54,263 bases of DNA from Deltaproteobacteria bacterium (GTDB lineage Bacteria > Desulfobacterota > Binatia > UBA9968). The stretch's first letter is position 1. Each line of letters opens with the position of its first letter. The translations under genes were made by a program, and so were the position numbers. The stretch covers positions 1-54,263 of the forward strand of contig WHTF01000014.1 in assembly GCA_009379725.1 (NCBI GenBank), read 5' to 3'. The notes beneath the pieces are model-generated. The model had not been told where the DNA came from, ran no database searches, and saw nothing but the letters and a program-made list of their open reading frames with translations. Shown piece after piece: positions 1 to 9,291 of the stretch.

Positions 1-1
1 G

Positions 2-646
2 CGCATCATGCGGATACTTGAGGAATGCGACGTCAAGGGAACCGTTTGCCTCAATGCCAAGGGCGCAGAAGATTTTCCCGAAGCGGTAAAAGAATTGCAT
101 CGTCGCGGGCATGAAATTGCCGGTCATTCCTACACCCAGGATCTCGTGCTGCCCTATCTCACGCCGCAAGAAGAAAGAGAAGTGATTCAGAGATGCAGTC
201 GAATTATCGACAATGCGGTGGGAACACGCCCGGTAGGCTGGTTCAGTCCCGTGGCCGCGCCGACGGTCAATACGGCACAGTTTCTCGCCGACGAGGGCTA
301 TCTGTGGCACGGCGACTATAACGACACTGATCTCCCCTACCTATTAAAGACGCCTGCAGGCCCACTGATTGCCATCGCTCACAGCGATTTCACCGACAAC
401 CGCACCCTGCGCAGTAGCCCGCGAGATTTTTATAACGTCTACAAGGACACGTTCGATTTCCTCTACCGAACCGAGGCGCCGTCGCTGATCAATCTCACGG
501 TTCATACGCATTTCGGCGGCCGGCCACTCATGTCGGCCATGCTCAGCGAGTTGCTGCATTACATGAAGGGATTCCCCGATATCTGGTTCGCGCGCCACGA
601 CGAAGTCGCGCGTTGGGTGCTGGAGGGTGAAGGGGCCGGGTCTTGA
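2..646 (+). CDS. Polysaccharide deacetylase family protein, 5' end missing
   Basis: C-terminal part of a NodB-fold metal-dependent carbohydrate or amide deacetylase (polysaccharide deacetylase / PuuE-like). The reading frame is already open at the first base, so the start and the first metal-binding Asp motif lie outside the window. Visible landmarks are a GHEIAGHS segment (the family His region), an RPVGWFSP strand, and a late HTHFGGRP segment that matches the C-terminal histidine region. The usual second histidine of the HxxxH motif reads Gln here, so the metal site may be atypical or use another residue. The stop codon falls inside a degenerate 7-nt repeat, so the last few residues are repeat-derived. 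Substrate cannot be told. Confidence 0.8.
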   Translation, partial: RIMRILEECDVKGTVCLNAKGAEDFPEAVKELHRRGHEIAGHSYTQDLVLPYLTPQEEREVIQRCSRIIDNAVGTRPVGWFSPVAAPTVNTAQFLADEGYLWHGDYNDTDLPYLLKTPAGPLIAIAHSDFTDNRTLRSSPRDFYNVYKDTFDFLYRTEAPSLINLTVHTHFGGRPLMSAMLSELLHYMKGFPDIWFARHDEVARWVLEGEGAGS

Positions 647-754
647 GTTTTGGGTTTTGGGTGTTGGGAATAAAAGCAGATCCTTCGCCTCCGGCTCATC
701 AGGATGGCAGACGTGGGCCAAAGCCCAACACCTAAGACCTAAAACCCTAAACCC
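638..754. repeat. Inverted pair of degenerate heptamer arrays
   Basis: Bases 638-668 read as four tandem 7-mers of the form GGGTNTT plus GGG. Bases 724-754 read as four 7-mers of the form CCYAANA plus CCC. The two blocks are imperfect reverse complements with about 31-nt arms and a 55-nt spacer, so the unit could fold into a long hairpin. It covers the end of the deacetylase gene and the whole gap to the convergent pterin gene. Either a transcription end signal for both genes or a mobile or slippage-born repeat would fit. Confidence 0.6.
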
Positions 755-755
755 A

Positions 756-1247
756 TCAGAACTCACCGCGGAAGATGCCGCGTTGCCCGCGCGCTTCTTC
801 GACCTTTACTTCCATTGTGCGTATGCGGGCGTGAGGGAATTGTTTTCGCACTTGGCGCCTGATCTGATTGGCAACGTGTTCGGCCAAGAGTTCGGTGCTG
901 GTGTTCACAAGCGGAAGAAGAATAACGTCTCGTTTCGGCAGGACGATCCTCTGTTTTTTGTAAAGCACCTCGATCTCCTTGCTTCGCTTGCGCACCTTGA
1001 TGACCGGGCTCTCGGTCTGTATCAAAGTGCGATGATCCAGCGCGTCGCAAACCTGCTTGACCAAAGGCTTGAAGGTAATGAAATCCAGCACCACGCCGGC
1101 GTGGTCGATCTCGCCTTCCAGCGCCACCGAGACCTGGTAGTTGTGACCGTGCAGCGGTTCTCTTTGCCCGTCGGGGAAGATAAGAAAATGCGCCGACGCA
1201 AAATTAAAATAATCTTTGGCAACTTCGATGCTGAAAACTCGTGACAT
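756..1247 (-). CDS. 6-pyruvoyl-tetrahydropterin synthase family, PTPS-III type
   Basis: A 163-residue T-fold pterin enzyme of the PTPS/QueD family. The zinc ligands are visible as His20 (in FASAH) and His33 and His35 (HGHNY). The conserved C-terminal Thr-Glu and EARG segments are present. The catalytic Cys found in QueD and classical PTPS is absent. Instead Glu30 gives an ExxHGH motif, which is described for PTPS-III proteins that make 6-hydroxymethyl-dihydropterin and stand in for FolB in folate synthesis. I therefore prefer a folate role over queuosine, but a QueD-like annotation will be common. It lies alone, convergent with the deacetylase. Confidence 0.85.
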   Translation of the reverse strand: MSRVFSIEVAKDYFNFASAHFLIFPDGQREPLHGHNYQVSVALEGEIDHAGVVLDFITFKPLVKQVCDALDHRTLIQTESPVIKVRKRSKEIEVLYKKQRIVLPKRDVILLPLVNTSTELLAEHVANQIRRQVRKQFPHARIRTMEVKVEEARGQRGIFRGEF

Positions 1248-1389
1248 GCTTCGGCACGTTAGCCAAAAGCCTCCACTGTTGCAAGTGAGTAGAGTCGTCT
1301 AGATCGGACCAAAATTTTCTTAAAACTGCCCCTTCTTTTTTGAAATTTTACTTGCAACTCCAGCTTGGAAGAGTTAGGTGGAGGAAACC

Positions 1390-1518
1390 ATGCATCTCAA
1401 GGAAACGCTCGGGCTGGCAAACGGCGAGATGGTTTCGCTGATCGGATTAGGCTTCGAACGAGTTGTCATCAATAGTTTCATCAATAACGATCCCTTCAAT
1501 ACAACCATATCCTCTTAG
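1390..1518 (+). pseudogene. Truncated YqeC-like N-terminus (42 codons)
   Basis: A good ribosome site (GGTGGAGG) precedes an ATG whose product begins with a short leader and then GEMVSLIG. This matches the start of YqeC-type selenium/molybdenum hydroxylase accessory proteins, just before their P-loop (usually GGGGKTT). After SLIG the similarity stops and a stop codon follows 11 nt before the MocA-like gene. The reading is that an internal deletion removed the P-loop and the rest of yqeC, leaving start signals that may still help translate the next gene. Similarity is judged by eye from a short segment. Confidence 0.5.
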
Positions 1519-1528
1519 TGGACATCCA

Positions 1529-2122
1529 ATGGTCATGATTTCCGCCGTCGTTTTGGCCGCCGGCCGCGCCGAAAGAATGGGTGAGCAAAAACTTTTCCTG
1601 CCGCTCAATGATAAACCGGTGCTGCAATGGGTGCTCGAGGGCGCATTGGCTTCGAACCTGCACGAGGTGACCTGCGTGGTTCGAGATTTGAAGACCATGC
1701 GGCAGAGGATCACTCTCGCGCACGATCGGCTGCACTGGCTGGTCAATTACGGCGCCGATCGAGGGCAGAGCAGTTCGGTGATCGCGGGACTGTGGGCCAT
1801 CGATCCAAGGAGCGAAGGCGCGCTGTTTTTGTCTGGCGACCAGCCGCTGGTTCATAAGGATCTCATCGACTCATTGATCGAACACTTTGAAAACAGCTCG
1901 GCGTGGATCGTCGCTCCCTGTTTTCGAGGAGAAGCGCGCAATCCGATCTTGTTCCGGCGCGATTTGTTTCCCGAACTGCTCCGCTTAACGGGGGACCGCG
2001 GCGGTCTATTGCTCATTGAAAAGCATAAAGACAGGACTGCTTTCGTCGAATGGAAAGAAGAAATTCCTTTTGTCGACCTCAATGTACGCGAGGATTACGA
2101 GAGGCTAAAGGAGCTGGCATAG
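1529..2122 (+). CDS. MocA-like nucleotidyltransferase (molybdenum cofactor)
   Basis: A 197-residue GT-A-fold NTP transferase of the MocA/MobA group, which attaches CMP or GMP to molybdopterin. Seen: the N-terminal LAAGRAERMG-QK nucleotide loop, GQSSS, the metal-binding GDQP, a NPILF strand and the GDRGG segment. The open frame extends 22 codons upstream, but the ATG at 1529 sits right before the first beta strand, so I use it. It follows the truncated yqeC-like stub; yqeC and mocA are commonly neighbours. Its likely client is a molybdenum hydroxylase such as the CoxS/CoxM proteins 3.5 kb downstream. It is convergent with pyrD (10-nt gap). Confidence 0.85.
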   Translation: MVMISAVVLAAGRAERMGEQKLFLPLNDKPVLQWVLEGALASNLHEVTCVVRDLKTMRQRITLAHDRLHWLVNYGADRGQSSSVIAGLWAIDPRSEGALFLSGDQPLVHKDLIDSLIEHFENSSAWIVAPCFRGEARNPILFRRDLFPELLRLTGDRGGLLLIEKHKDRTAFVEWKEEIPFVDLNVREDYERLKELA

Positions 2123-2132
2123 CTTAAGCAGT

Positions 2133-3230
2133 TTACCTTGCCTGGCCGATGGCGTCGGCAATCGACTTCAAGCCATCCCGTTCGAGCAGATGGATCAGCC
2201 CCTGATTGATACGCTTGACGGCCGCGGGCCCTTCATAGACAAAGCCTGTATAGATCTGTACGGCCGAGGCACCTGCTTTGATCTTGTCGTAAGCATCCTC
2301 GGCATTGAATATTCCACCGACGCCGATAATCGGCAACCGCCCCCGCGTATTTTGGTAGATGTGAGAGATAAATTGGGTGACCATGGCTGTGATCGGCCTG
2401 CCGCTCAGCCCGCCCGGTTCGCAACCTAAAGGCGATTTCACCGTGTTACGCATAAAGGCGGTTGCGTTGGTCGCGACAATGCCGCTTAGTTTGACCGACT
2501 CGACGACTTCGATAATTTCATCGACCTGCGAGAATTCCATATCCGGGGCGATTTTTACAAAAACCGGCTTTTCGCCCTGCTGGGCCGCTGCCGCCAGTTG
2601 GCGATTTTTGTCCTGCACGGCAGAAAGCAAATCCCGCAGCAGGGTTTTCTCCTGCAGGTCGCGCAGGTTCGGCGTGTTGGGAGAACTGATGTTCAAGGTA
2701 AAAAAGTCCCCGTGCGCAAATAGTTTTTCAAAAGCCGAGAGAAAATCCGCAACCGCGTCTTTCGTTTCGACAATTTTGCTTCGGCCGATATTGATACCGA
2801 GCGGAATCGCCGGCAGACCGCCGCGCGCTTCACGCGCCGCCAACTTGGCGGCGATGGCAGTTGCGCCTTCGTTATTAAAACCCAGACGATTAATCAGCGC
2901 ATGATCTTCGGGCAATCGGTAAAGGCGCGGCTTGGGATTTCCCGGTTGCGCCTGTGCCGTCACGGCGCCGATTTCCATGAAGCCGAATCCGAAAGCCGAG
3001 ATGATCTTTGGCGCCGCCGCGTTTTTATCGAAGCCACCTGCCAGTCCTACCGGATTGGAAAAAGTCAGAGAACCTATTTTAACCTTGAGCCGGTTGTCCT
3101 CGATTCGATAAATACGATCAAGCGTGCCGTAAAGAAATTCCAATCGCGCAAGTAACGCCAGGGCTTGCTCATGGCTTTCTTCCGGATCTTTACTAAAAAG
3201 CAGTGGACGAATGATCGTTTTGTACAGCAT
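2133..3230 (-). CDS. pyrD: Dihydroorotate dehydrogenase (quinone), class 2
   Basis: Oxidises dihydroorotate to orotate in pyrimidine synthesis, passing electrons from FMN to membrane quinone. The 365-residue length and the N-terminal ~45-residue helical extension (membrane and quinone contact) identify class 2. Landmarks are GLAGGFDKN near 63-70, RLGFNN near 115-120, GINIGRSK, NISSPNTPNL near 180-189 with the catalytic Ser183, VFVKIAPD, and a C-terminal GVGGI phosphate-binding loop. No accessory pyrimidine genes are nearby except pyrG far downstream. Monocistronic, ending 10 nt from the convergent mocA-like gene. Confidence 0.95.
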   Translation of the reverse strand: MLYKTIIRPLLFSKDPEESHEQALALLARLEFLYGTLDRIYRIEDNRLKVKIGSLTFSNPVGLAGGFDKNAAAPKIISAFGFGFMEIGAVTAQAQPGNPKPRLYRLPEDHALINRLGFNNEGATAIAAKLAAREARGGLPAIPLGINIGRSKIVETKDAVADFLSAFEKLFAHGDFFTLNISSPNTPNLRDLQEKTLLRDLLSAVQDKNRQLAAAAQQGEKPVFVKIAPDMEFSQVDEIIEVVESVKLSGIVATNATAFMRNTVKSPLGCEPGGLSGRPITAMVTQFISHIYQNTRGRLPIIGVGGIFNAEDAYDKIKAGASAVQIYTGFVYEGPAAVKRINQGLIHLLERDGLKSIADAIGQAR

Positions 3231-3313
3231 GGATTTTAAATATGGATTCTAAATAATCATGTAGTCGAAAGTCAGTGGCGCGGCTAGAGGCTCGAAATGA
3301 ACGGGTACGACTG

Positions 3314-3350
3314 TATAAAAGTGGGGGAGACCATTTGGCTCTCCCCCACT
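3314..3350 (-). terminator. Rho-independent terminator after the NIPSNAP gene
   Basis: A perfect 10-bp stem (GTGGGGGAGA at 3321-3330 with its complement at 3340-3349) has a 9-nt loop. On the minus strand it is followed by TTTTA. It lies 46 nt past the NIPSNAP stop, read on that strand. Confidence 0.75.
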
Positions 3351-3396
3351 CATTCTCGAACATTCGCAAGCACAGGTGGTTAGGCTAAAAGCGTTT

Positions 3397-4014
3397 TTAT
3401 TTGAACGGAGCGCACGCTGACGGAGTCATCAACATATTCTCCTGCATAACCATAAACTGTCTTGTTACGGGCGGCCAGCCGGAGACTTTTTTCGAAGCTT
3501 CGGCACGCACCTTGTCACGTTCTCCGGCATCATTATAGGCCCAAACATGAATGAATTGGTTGAGCGGGCCGATGGCGCTTACCCAAATCCCGACAAGCGG
3601 TGAAAGCTTGGCGCGCTCCGGAATCACTTTAGAAAACGCCTCTAAAACCTTCGGCATCGTCCCGGGCATATAGGTGTAGGTGCGGAATTCGTAAAGGTTG
3701 CCTTGCTTGCCTTCTGCCAGCGGCGGTGAAAAAGGCGCCGGCTGCAAAATTTTATTTTCCTGAGTGACAATAAACTCCTGGGTCTTGGGCGGCCACATGC
3801 CGGTTTTTCTGGCCTCGTTACCAATCCGTTCACGGGCTTCAAAACTTTCGTAGGGCCACACGTGAACGACGCGGTTAAGCCCACCCACCTCCGATTGCCA
3901 AAGACCTAACAGCTTCGAAAATTGCAGGCGAGCCGGTAGTCCTTCGGCGAATTTCTCGACAAAATTAGCCGTCGTACCGGGTTTCAACACATAGGTCCGC
4001 ATTTCCAAAATCAT
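3397..4014 (-). CDS. NIPSNAP family protein, two tandem domains
   Basis: A 205-residue protein made of two ferredoxin-like (dimeric alpha/beta barrel) NIPSNAP repeats. Each starts with an ILEMRTYVLKPG- or LYEFRTYTYMPG-like strand (about residues 2 and 109), has an LVGIW/LLGLW turn, and contains a HVWPYESF or HVWAYNDA segment followed by R-rich helix and WPP. The biochemical role of the family is not settled; bacterial members often sit in catabolic gene sets. No signal peptide. A terminator follows, and the gene appears monocistronic. Confidence 0.85.
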   Translation of the reverse strand: MILEMRTYVLKPGTTANFVEKFAEGLPARLQFSKLLGLWQSEVGGLNRVVHVWPYESFEARERIGNEARKTGMWPPKTQEFIVTQENKILQPAPFSPPLAEGKQGNLYEFRTYTYMPGTMPKVLEAFSKVIPERAKLSPLVGIWVSAIGPLNQFIHVWAYNDAGERDKVRAEASKKVSGWPPVTRQFMVMQENMLMTPSACAPFK

Positions 4015-4065
4015 AAAACAATCCTCCAGTCATGAGGTTTTCTTATCCTTCCCATAAACCGCTAA

Positions 4066-5400
<1,335 letters not shown>

Positions 5401-5511
5401 TGCTTTTGAAGCATTTAAGCACGAAATCTTGTGGATCGTCTTGGCGCGGCCGCCAGATATAGATCGGTGGGCATTGTCGCAATACGCCGAAGGATTTCGC
5501 GGCTTTGCCGG

Positions 5512-5526
5512 GGCAAACGGCTTGCA
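5512..5526 (+). promoter_or_regulatory. Possible sigma-54 promoter before coxS
   Basis: GGCAA-N5-TTGCA with exact GG-N10-GC spacing, about 92 nt before the coxS-like start. It matches the -12 element fully and the -24 element only partly. rpoN is encoded in this window. Confidence 0.3.
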
Positions 5527-5617
5527 GTTTAGTTAATTTCTTTCTATAAGATAGGCCCAGTGCCCAAGCCGCATTAAACCAAAGAACAATTGAAAAGTTG
5601 CTTGTGAAAGGACCGCG

Positions 5618-6085
5618 ATGAATAAGAAAATCAAACTGCGCGTCAATGGCAAAAAACATGAGCTTGAGGTTCCGACTAGTCGTTTATTGATCGACTGTTT
5701 GCGCTATGACCTGGGATTAACCGGCACCAAGGAAGGATGCAGCGTCGGTGTCTGCGGCGCCTGCGCGGTGCTGATGGACGGTGAGATGATCAGCGCATGT
5801 CTAACCTTGGCCGTCATGGCCGACGGCCATGATATCACCACGGTCGAAGGGCTGGCGAAAAACGGCGAGCTCAATCCGGTACAGAAAAGTTTTATCCAGT
5901 ATGGTGGTTTCCAATGCGGTATTTGCACGCCCGGCCAAGTCATCGCGGCTACGGCACTGCTTGCGGAGAATCCAAGGCCCAATGAGGATGAGATCAAGGA
6001 TTGGATGATGGGCAATCTCTGCCGCTGCACAGGGTACTACAAAATCATCGAATCGATCCAAAAGGCGCATCAATTCGTAAAATAA
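5618..6085 (+). CDS. [2Fe-2S] subunit of a xanthine dehydrogenase / CO dehydrogenase-type hydroxylase
   Basis: The small electron-transfer subunit of a molybdenum hydroxylase (CoxS type, 155 residues). The N-terminal plant-type ferredoxin cluster uses Cys41, Cys46, Cys49 and Cys61. The C-terminal helical cluster uses Cys100, Cys103, Cys135 and Cys137 in CGICTPG and CRCTGY. It is first in a three-gene run with the FAD subunit (10-nt gap) and CoxG. The large molybdopterin subunit that normally completes the enzyme is not present, so the substrate is unknown; it must pair with a large chain encoded elsewhere or be a remnant. Confidence 0.92.
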   Translation: MNKKIKLRVNGKKHELEVPTSRLLIDCLRYDLGLTGTKEGCSVGVCGACAVLMDGEMISACLTLAVMADGHDITTVEGLAKNGELNPVQKSFIQYGGFQCGICTPGQVIAATALLAENPRPNEDEIKDWMMGNLCRCTGYYKIIESIQKAHQFVK

Positions 6086-6095
6086 GGACACCGCC

Positions 6096-7028
6096 ATGAT
6101 TCCCTTTGAATACCGCACACCCAAAAATCTCAAGGAAGTGCATGCCACGTTAAAAGAATTCGGCTCGGATGCGAAACTTATCGCCGGCGGCACTTCGCTG
6201 GTCATCATGATGAAGCAACGGCTGGTCAGACCCAGCTGTCTTGTCAGCTTACGCTCGGTGCGGGGCTTGAACAGTATTGAAATCAGTGACGGCGGACTGC
6301 GCATAGGCGGATTGGCCACGCATCGTGAAGTGGAGTCCTCCTCGCTGTTGCGCCGTCGATTGCCGATGCTGACTGAAACCTATCATCACGTTGCAACGAT
6401 TCGGGTTCGCAACATGGCGACAGTAGGCGGGGGGTTAGCTCATGCCGACCCCAACCAGGATCCACCGCCGAGCTTGATCGCTCTGGGAGCGACGGTGAAG
6501 GCAACGTCCGCCGACGGCAGCCGCGTCATTCCCATGGACGATTTTTTTACTGATTATTACGAAACCGTTCTCAACCCGGATGAAATCGTCACCGAGGTTT
6601 TTGTTCCCAAAATGGCGGCCAACACCGCGGGCGCTTATTTGAAATTCTTACCCCGTACCGCCGATGACTACGCGACGGTTTCGGCGGCCGCGGTGCTCAC
6701 TTTGGACAAGACCCATAAAATTATCAGTGACGTGCGTATTGCTTTAGGAAGCGTCGGCGTCACTCCGATCAGAGCCACTGCGGCGGAGGCAATTCTACGA
6801 GGCCAGCCGCTAAAAGCGGAGGCGTTTGCCGAAGCAGGTGAAAAAGCCAAGGAGGCGGTTGATCCGGTCAGTGATTTCCGCGGTTCCGCAGCCTATAAGA
6901 AGGAAATGGCGGGCGTCTTCGTCCGTCGCGCCTTGGAGAAGGCCTTGGCCAATATTCGCCAGCAAGCTAGAGTCAAAGCAAGCCCAAAAGCGGCCAAGAA
7001 GACAACTAAGAAAGGGAAAAAACATTGA
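6096..7028 (+). CDS. FAD-binding subunit of a molybdenum hydroxylase (CoxM-like)
   Basis: The medium, flavin subunit of the xanthine dehydrogenase/CO dehydrogenase family, 310 residues. The two FAD motifs are seen as AGGTS at 30-34 and TVGGGLAHADP at 109-119; a C-terminal CO-dehydrogenase flavoprotein domain follows. It takes electrons from the iron-sulfur subunit encoded just upstream. The last ~17 residues are an unusual Lys/Ala-rich basic tail that I do not expect in this family. Its stop overlaps the TTG start of the next gene (ATTGA), so the two are translationally coupled. Confidence 0.92.
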   Translation: MIPFEYRTPKNLKEVHATLKEFGSDAKLIAGGTSLVIMMKQRLVRPSCLVSLRSVRGLNSIEISDGGLRIGGLATHREVESSSLLRRRLPMLTETYHHVATIRVRNMATVGGGLAHADPNQDPPPSLIALGATVKATSADGSRVIPMDDFFTDYYETVLNPDEIVTEVFVPKMAANTAGAYLKFLPRTADDYATVSAAAVLTLDKTHKIISDVRIALGSVGVTPIRATAAEAILRGQPLKAEAFAEAGEKAKEAVDPVSDFRGSAAYKKEMAGVFVRRALEKALANIRQQARVKASPKAAKKTTKKGKKH

Positions 7029-7477
7029 AGTTTAGCCAGACCGCGCAGATTCCAGTTGCCCGTGAGCCTCTGTGGGAGTTTCTCATGGATGTTCCAAAAG
7101 TGGCGCAATCGCTACCCGGTGTGGAGTCTGTCAAGAAAATCGATGACACCACCTATGAAGGAGCGCTTACGGTTCGAGTAGGCCCGATCAAACTGAACCT
7201 GCAAGGCAAGATCATTGTCGAAGAACAAAATAAGGAAAATTGGCGCGCAGCGTTGCGGGCGGAGGCCAAAGATCGTATGGCCGCCGGCGCCGTCAACGGC
7301 AAAACCAACATGACGTTGAAAGAGCTCGGCGCTAATCAGACTGAATTAGTGGTCGAAACCGATGTCAACATTCTCGGCAAAATCGGTGAATTCGGCCAGC
7401 CCATCATCCGCAAAAAAGCGGACTCCATGCTCAAGGAGTTCGTTGAAAACATTAAAAAGCAATTAACCGCGAAGTAG
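7025..7477 (+). CDS. CoxG / SRPBCC-domain protein
   Basis: A 150-residue START/Bet v1-like (SRPBCC) protein of the CoxG group, starting with TTG and overlapping the flavin subunit gene. The N-terminal pattern (F-x-PVAREPLWEFLMDVPKVAQSLPGVES), the RVGPIKLNLQGKI strand and the long C-terminal helix ending in LKEFVENIKKQL are typical. CoxG proteins help couple these oxidoreductases to the membrane or a quinone pool. This copy lacks the C-terminal membrane helix that some CoxG proteins carry. Third gene of the cox-like run; no coxL, coxD or coxE follows. Confidence 0.88.
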   Translation: MKFSQTAQIPVAREPLWEFLMDVPKVAQSLPGVESVKKIDDTTYEGALTVRVGPIKLNLQGKIIVEEQNKENWRAALRAEAKDRMAAGAVNGKTNMTLKELGANQTELVVETDVNILGKIGEFGQPIIRKKADSMLKEFVENIKKQLTAK

Positions 7478-7536
7478 CGCTCTAGCGGTCCAGTGGGGAA
7501 CCTCTGCGTTAGAAAGTAAAGGGACTGCGTGGGGAT

Positions 7537-8298
7537 TCAGCGATGTTTCCAATCGGGCTTCCTTTTCCCCAAAAATGCCTGAACGCCTTCTTCGACATCC
7601 TCAGTGGGGAGCAGCTCTCGGCAATAAATTTCTTCGGATCGATAAAGAGCTGCGGAAAAGTCTCGCAGAGACAGTTCGCGCAAGCCCTTCAACGTAATGC
7701 GCAAAACAGCTCCGCTTTTTGTCAGGAGCTCTTCGAGCAGCGAGGCGATACCGTTGTCGAATTGATCGCTGGAAACGAGACGGTTGACCAATCCAAGGCC
7801 CAGCGCTTCCTCAGCCGTATAGCGCCGCCCGGTCAGAATCATCTCTGCGGCCCTGTGATAACCGATCAACGAAGAGAAACGAGCCACGGCAACGGGCGGA
7901 TAACAGCCGACATGAATTTCCGGGGTAGCAAAAGAACTCTCTTCCGACGCGATCACCAAGTCGCAGGAGCTTGCGACCTCGCAACCGCCACCCAGACACA
8001 CTCCGCGCACCGCAGCGATGGTCACTTGCGGCAGCGCAAGCAACTTGCGGATGACATTGTGAACGACCGCCAGCATCTCGGGAACTTTTTCCCGGGTGTG
8101 ATCGCGGATATCAACGCCGGCTGAAAAGGCGCGTGTGCCGGCGCCCCGCAAGACAACGACATCGATGGCCTTATCGTCGGCGCATAGCGATAACATCTGG
8201 TCCAGCTCGCGCAACAAATCCAGATCCAAAACGTTCAGCGGCGGGCGCTCCATCGTCAGGCGGATCACCCGTGAATCCTTCTCGATATGCAGTGCCAT
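7537..8298 (-). CDS. Enoyl-CoA hydratase/isomerase family protein
   Basis: A 253-residue crotonase-fold enzyme. The oxyanion-hole segments are AFSAGVD near 57-63 and CLGGGCE at 101-107. Both Glu residues used by true hydratases are present (Glu107 in GGGCE and Glu127 in PEIHVG), so hydration of an enoyl-CoA is plausible, though other acyl-CoA reactions of the family cannot be excluded. The acyl substrate is unknown. It is a single gene convergent with the cox-like run and divergent from the OmpA-family gene. Confidence 0.88.
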   Translation of the reverse strand: MALHIEKDSRVIRLTMERPPLNVLDLDLLRELDQMLSLCADDKAIDVVVLRGAGTRAFSAGVDIRDHTREKVPEMLAVVHNVIRKLLALPQVTIAAVRGVCLGGGCEVASSCDLVIASEESSFATPEIHVGCYPPVAVARFSSLIGYHRAAEMILTGRRYTAEEALGLGLVNRLVSSDQFDNGIASLLEELLTKSGAVLRITLKGLRELSLRDFSAALYRSEEIYCRELLPTEDVEEGVQAFLGKRKPDWKHR

Positions 8299-8388
8299 GT
8301 CATTGCTATACCCCCGAATACAAAGAAACGCTAATCTTTCCCCCTAAAACCAAAATCCGACTTTTCAAGTAATTCGCGGCGATGTGGT

Positions 8389-8417
8389 TTGACAAAAAAT
8401 AGACCAGAACCTAAACT
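8389..8417 (+). promoter_or_regulatory. Sigma-70 promoter for the OmpA-family gene
   Basis: A perfect TTGACA at 8389-8394, 17-nt spacer, and TAAACT at 8412-8417. The start codon is at 8449 with AAGGAGGG just before it, giving a short leader. Confidence 0.6.
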
Positions 8418-8448
8418 TACGTTTTAAAGGTCGCTAAGGAGGGCTTCT

Positions 8449-9207
8449 ATGAAACACCCGCGAATGATCATTTTTATTTTCGCCGTGTGGTTGGCGCTGG
8501 GGCTGAAACCGGTTTTCGCCGTGCCTGATGAATACGATGATAGCCAGTCTCACCCATTGAGGATTGCGGCATACTTGATCCATCCAGCGGCCTGGCTGTT
8601 GGAACAGGTAGTCTTCCGACCTTTTCATTTCTTCGTTAGTGCGACTCCCCTCTTGGAAGAAATCCATGGTCATCGACCCCATCCGCCGGTGTTGGCGGAC
8701 TCACAGCCCTATCAAGATTACGGCATGCCCAACCGGATTGCGGTGAAACCGGCACCTCCTCCGCCCGCAGTCGTAGCCCAAGAGCCGGTCCGCGAGGTAG
8801 TCAAAGTCGTTGAAGTACCGGTTGAAAAGATCATTTATAAAGAAGTGCCGAAGGTCGTCGAAGTGGAGAAGCTCGTGTTTCCTGAAATCGCTTTTCAGTT
8901 CAATTCGGCCGAATTCACCGACCTGGGCAAAGGTAAAGTTTATCTTGCAGCGGAAAAGCTAAAACAAAAGACCGACATCGCGGTTGTCATTGAAGGCCAC
9001 ACCGACGAGATGGGTAACCCTGAATACAATGAAGCCCTGGGCCTGCGCCGCGCGCAGCGTGTCATGACTGAGTTAACTTCCCTGGGGATTGATCCATCGA
9101 GGATTTCGGCGGCGAGCCAAGGAGAGCAGAAGCCGTTGATCAATCAATCGACGGCCTGGGCGCGCGCGGTTAATCGGCGAGTAGAGTTCCAGGTCAAGGG
9201 GCAATAA
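8449..9207 (+). CDS. OmpA-family peptidoglycan-associated envelope protein
   Basis: A 252-residue exported protein. A signal peptide (residues 1-24, ending VFA) is followed by a region of unknown fold to about residue 105, then a Val/Lys/Glu-rich stalk with repeated EVVKVVEV-like units (about 115-145), and a C-terminal OmpA domain. The latter has the peptidoglycan-binding GHTDEMGN...EALGLRRAQ and NRRVEF segments. There is no N-terminal lipobox Cys, and no beta-barrel is evident, so it probably spans the periplasm and anchors the wall. It has its own promoter and terminator. Confidence 0.88.
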   Translation: MKHPRMIIFIFAVWLALGLKPVFAVPDEYDDSQSHPLRIAAYLIHPAAWLLEQVVFRPFHFFVSATPLLEEIHGHRPHPPVLADSQPYQDYGMPNRIAVKPAPPPPAVVAQEPVREVVKVVEVPVEKIIYKEVPKVVEVEKLVFPEIAFQFNSAEFTDLGKGKVYLAAEKLKQKTDIAVVIEGHTDEMGNPEYNEALGLRRAQRVMTELTSLGIDPSRISAASQGEQKPLINQSTAWARAVNRRVEFQVKGQ

Positions 9208-9230
9208 AGCTTTTAATCGAATCGTTCCAG

Positions 9231-9267
9231 GGCCCAGCCTACGCACCAGGCTGGGCCTTTCTTTTTC
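9231..9267 (+). terminator. Rho-independent terminator
   Basis: A perfect 10-bp GC-rich stem (9231-9240 with 9248-9257), a 7-nt loop and a TTTCTTTTT tract, 23 nt after the OmpA-family stop. Confidence 0.88.
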
Positions 9268-9291
9268 CGTCCGCCCGTCAAGTTAGCTGCC

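Noticed and set aside
627-1244. 205-codon plus-strand open frame
   Set aside because: Opposite strand of the PTPS-like gene plus the repeat region; no domain.
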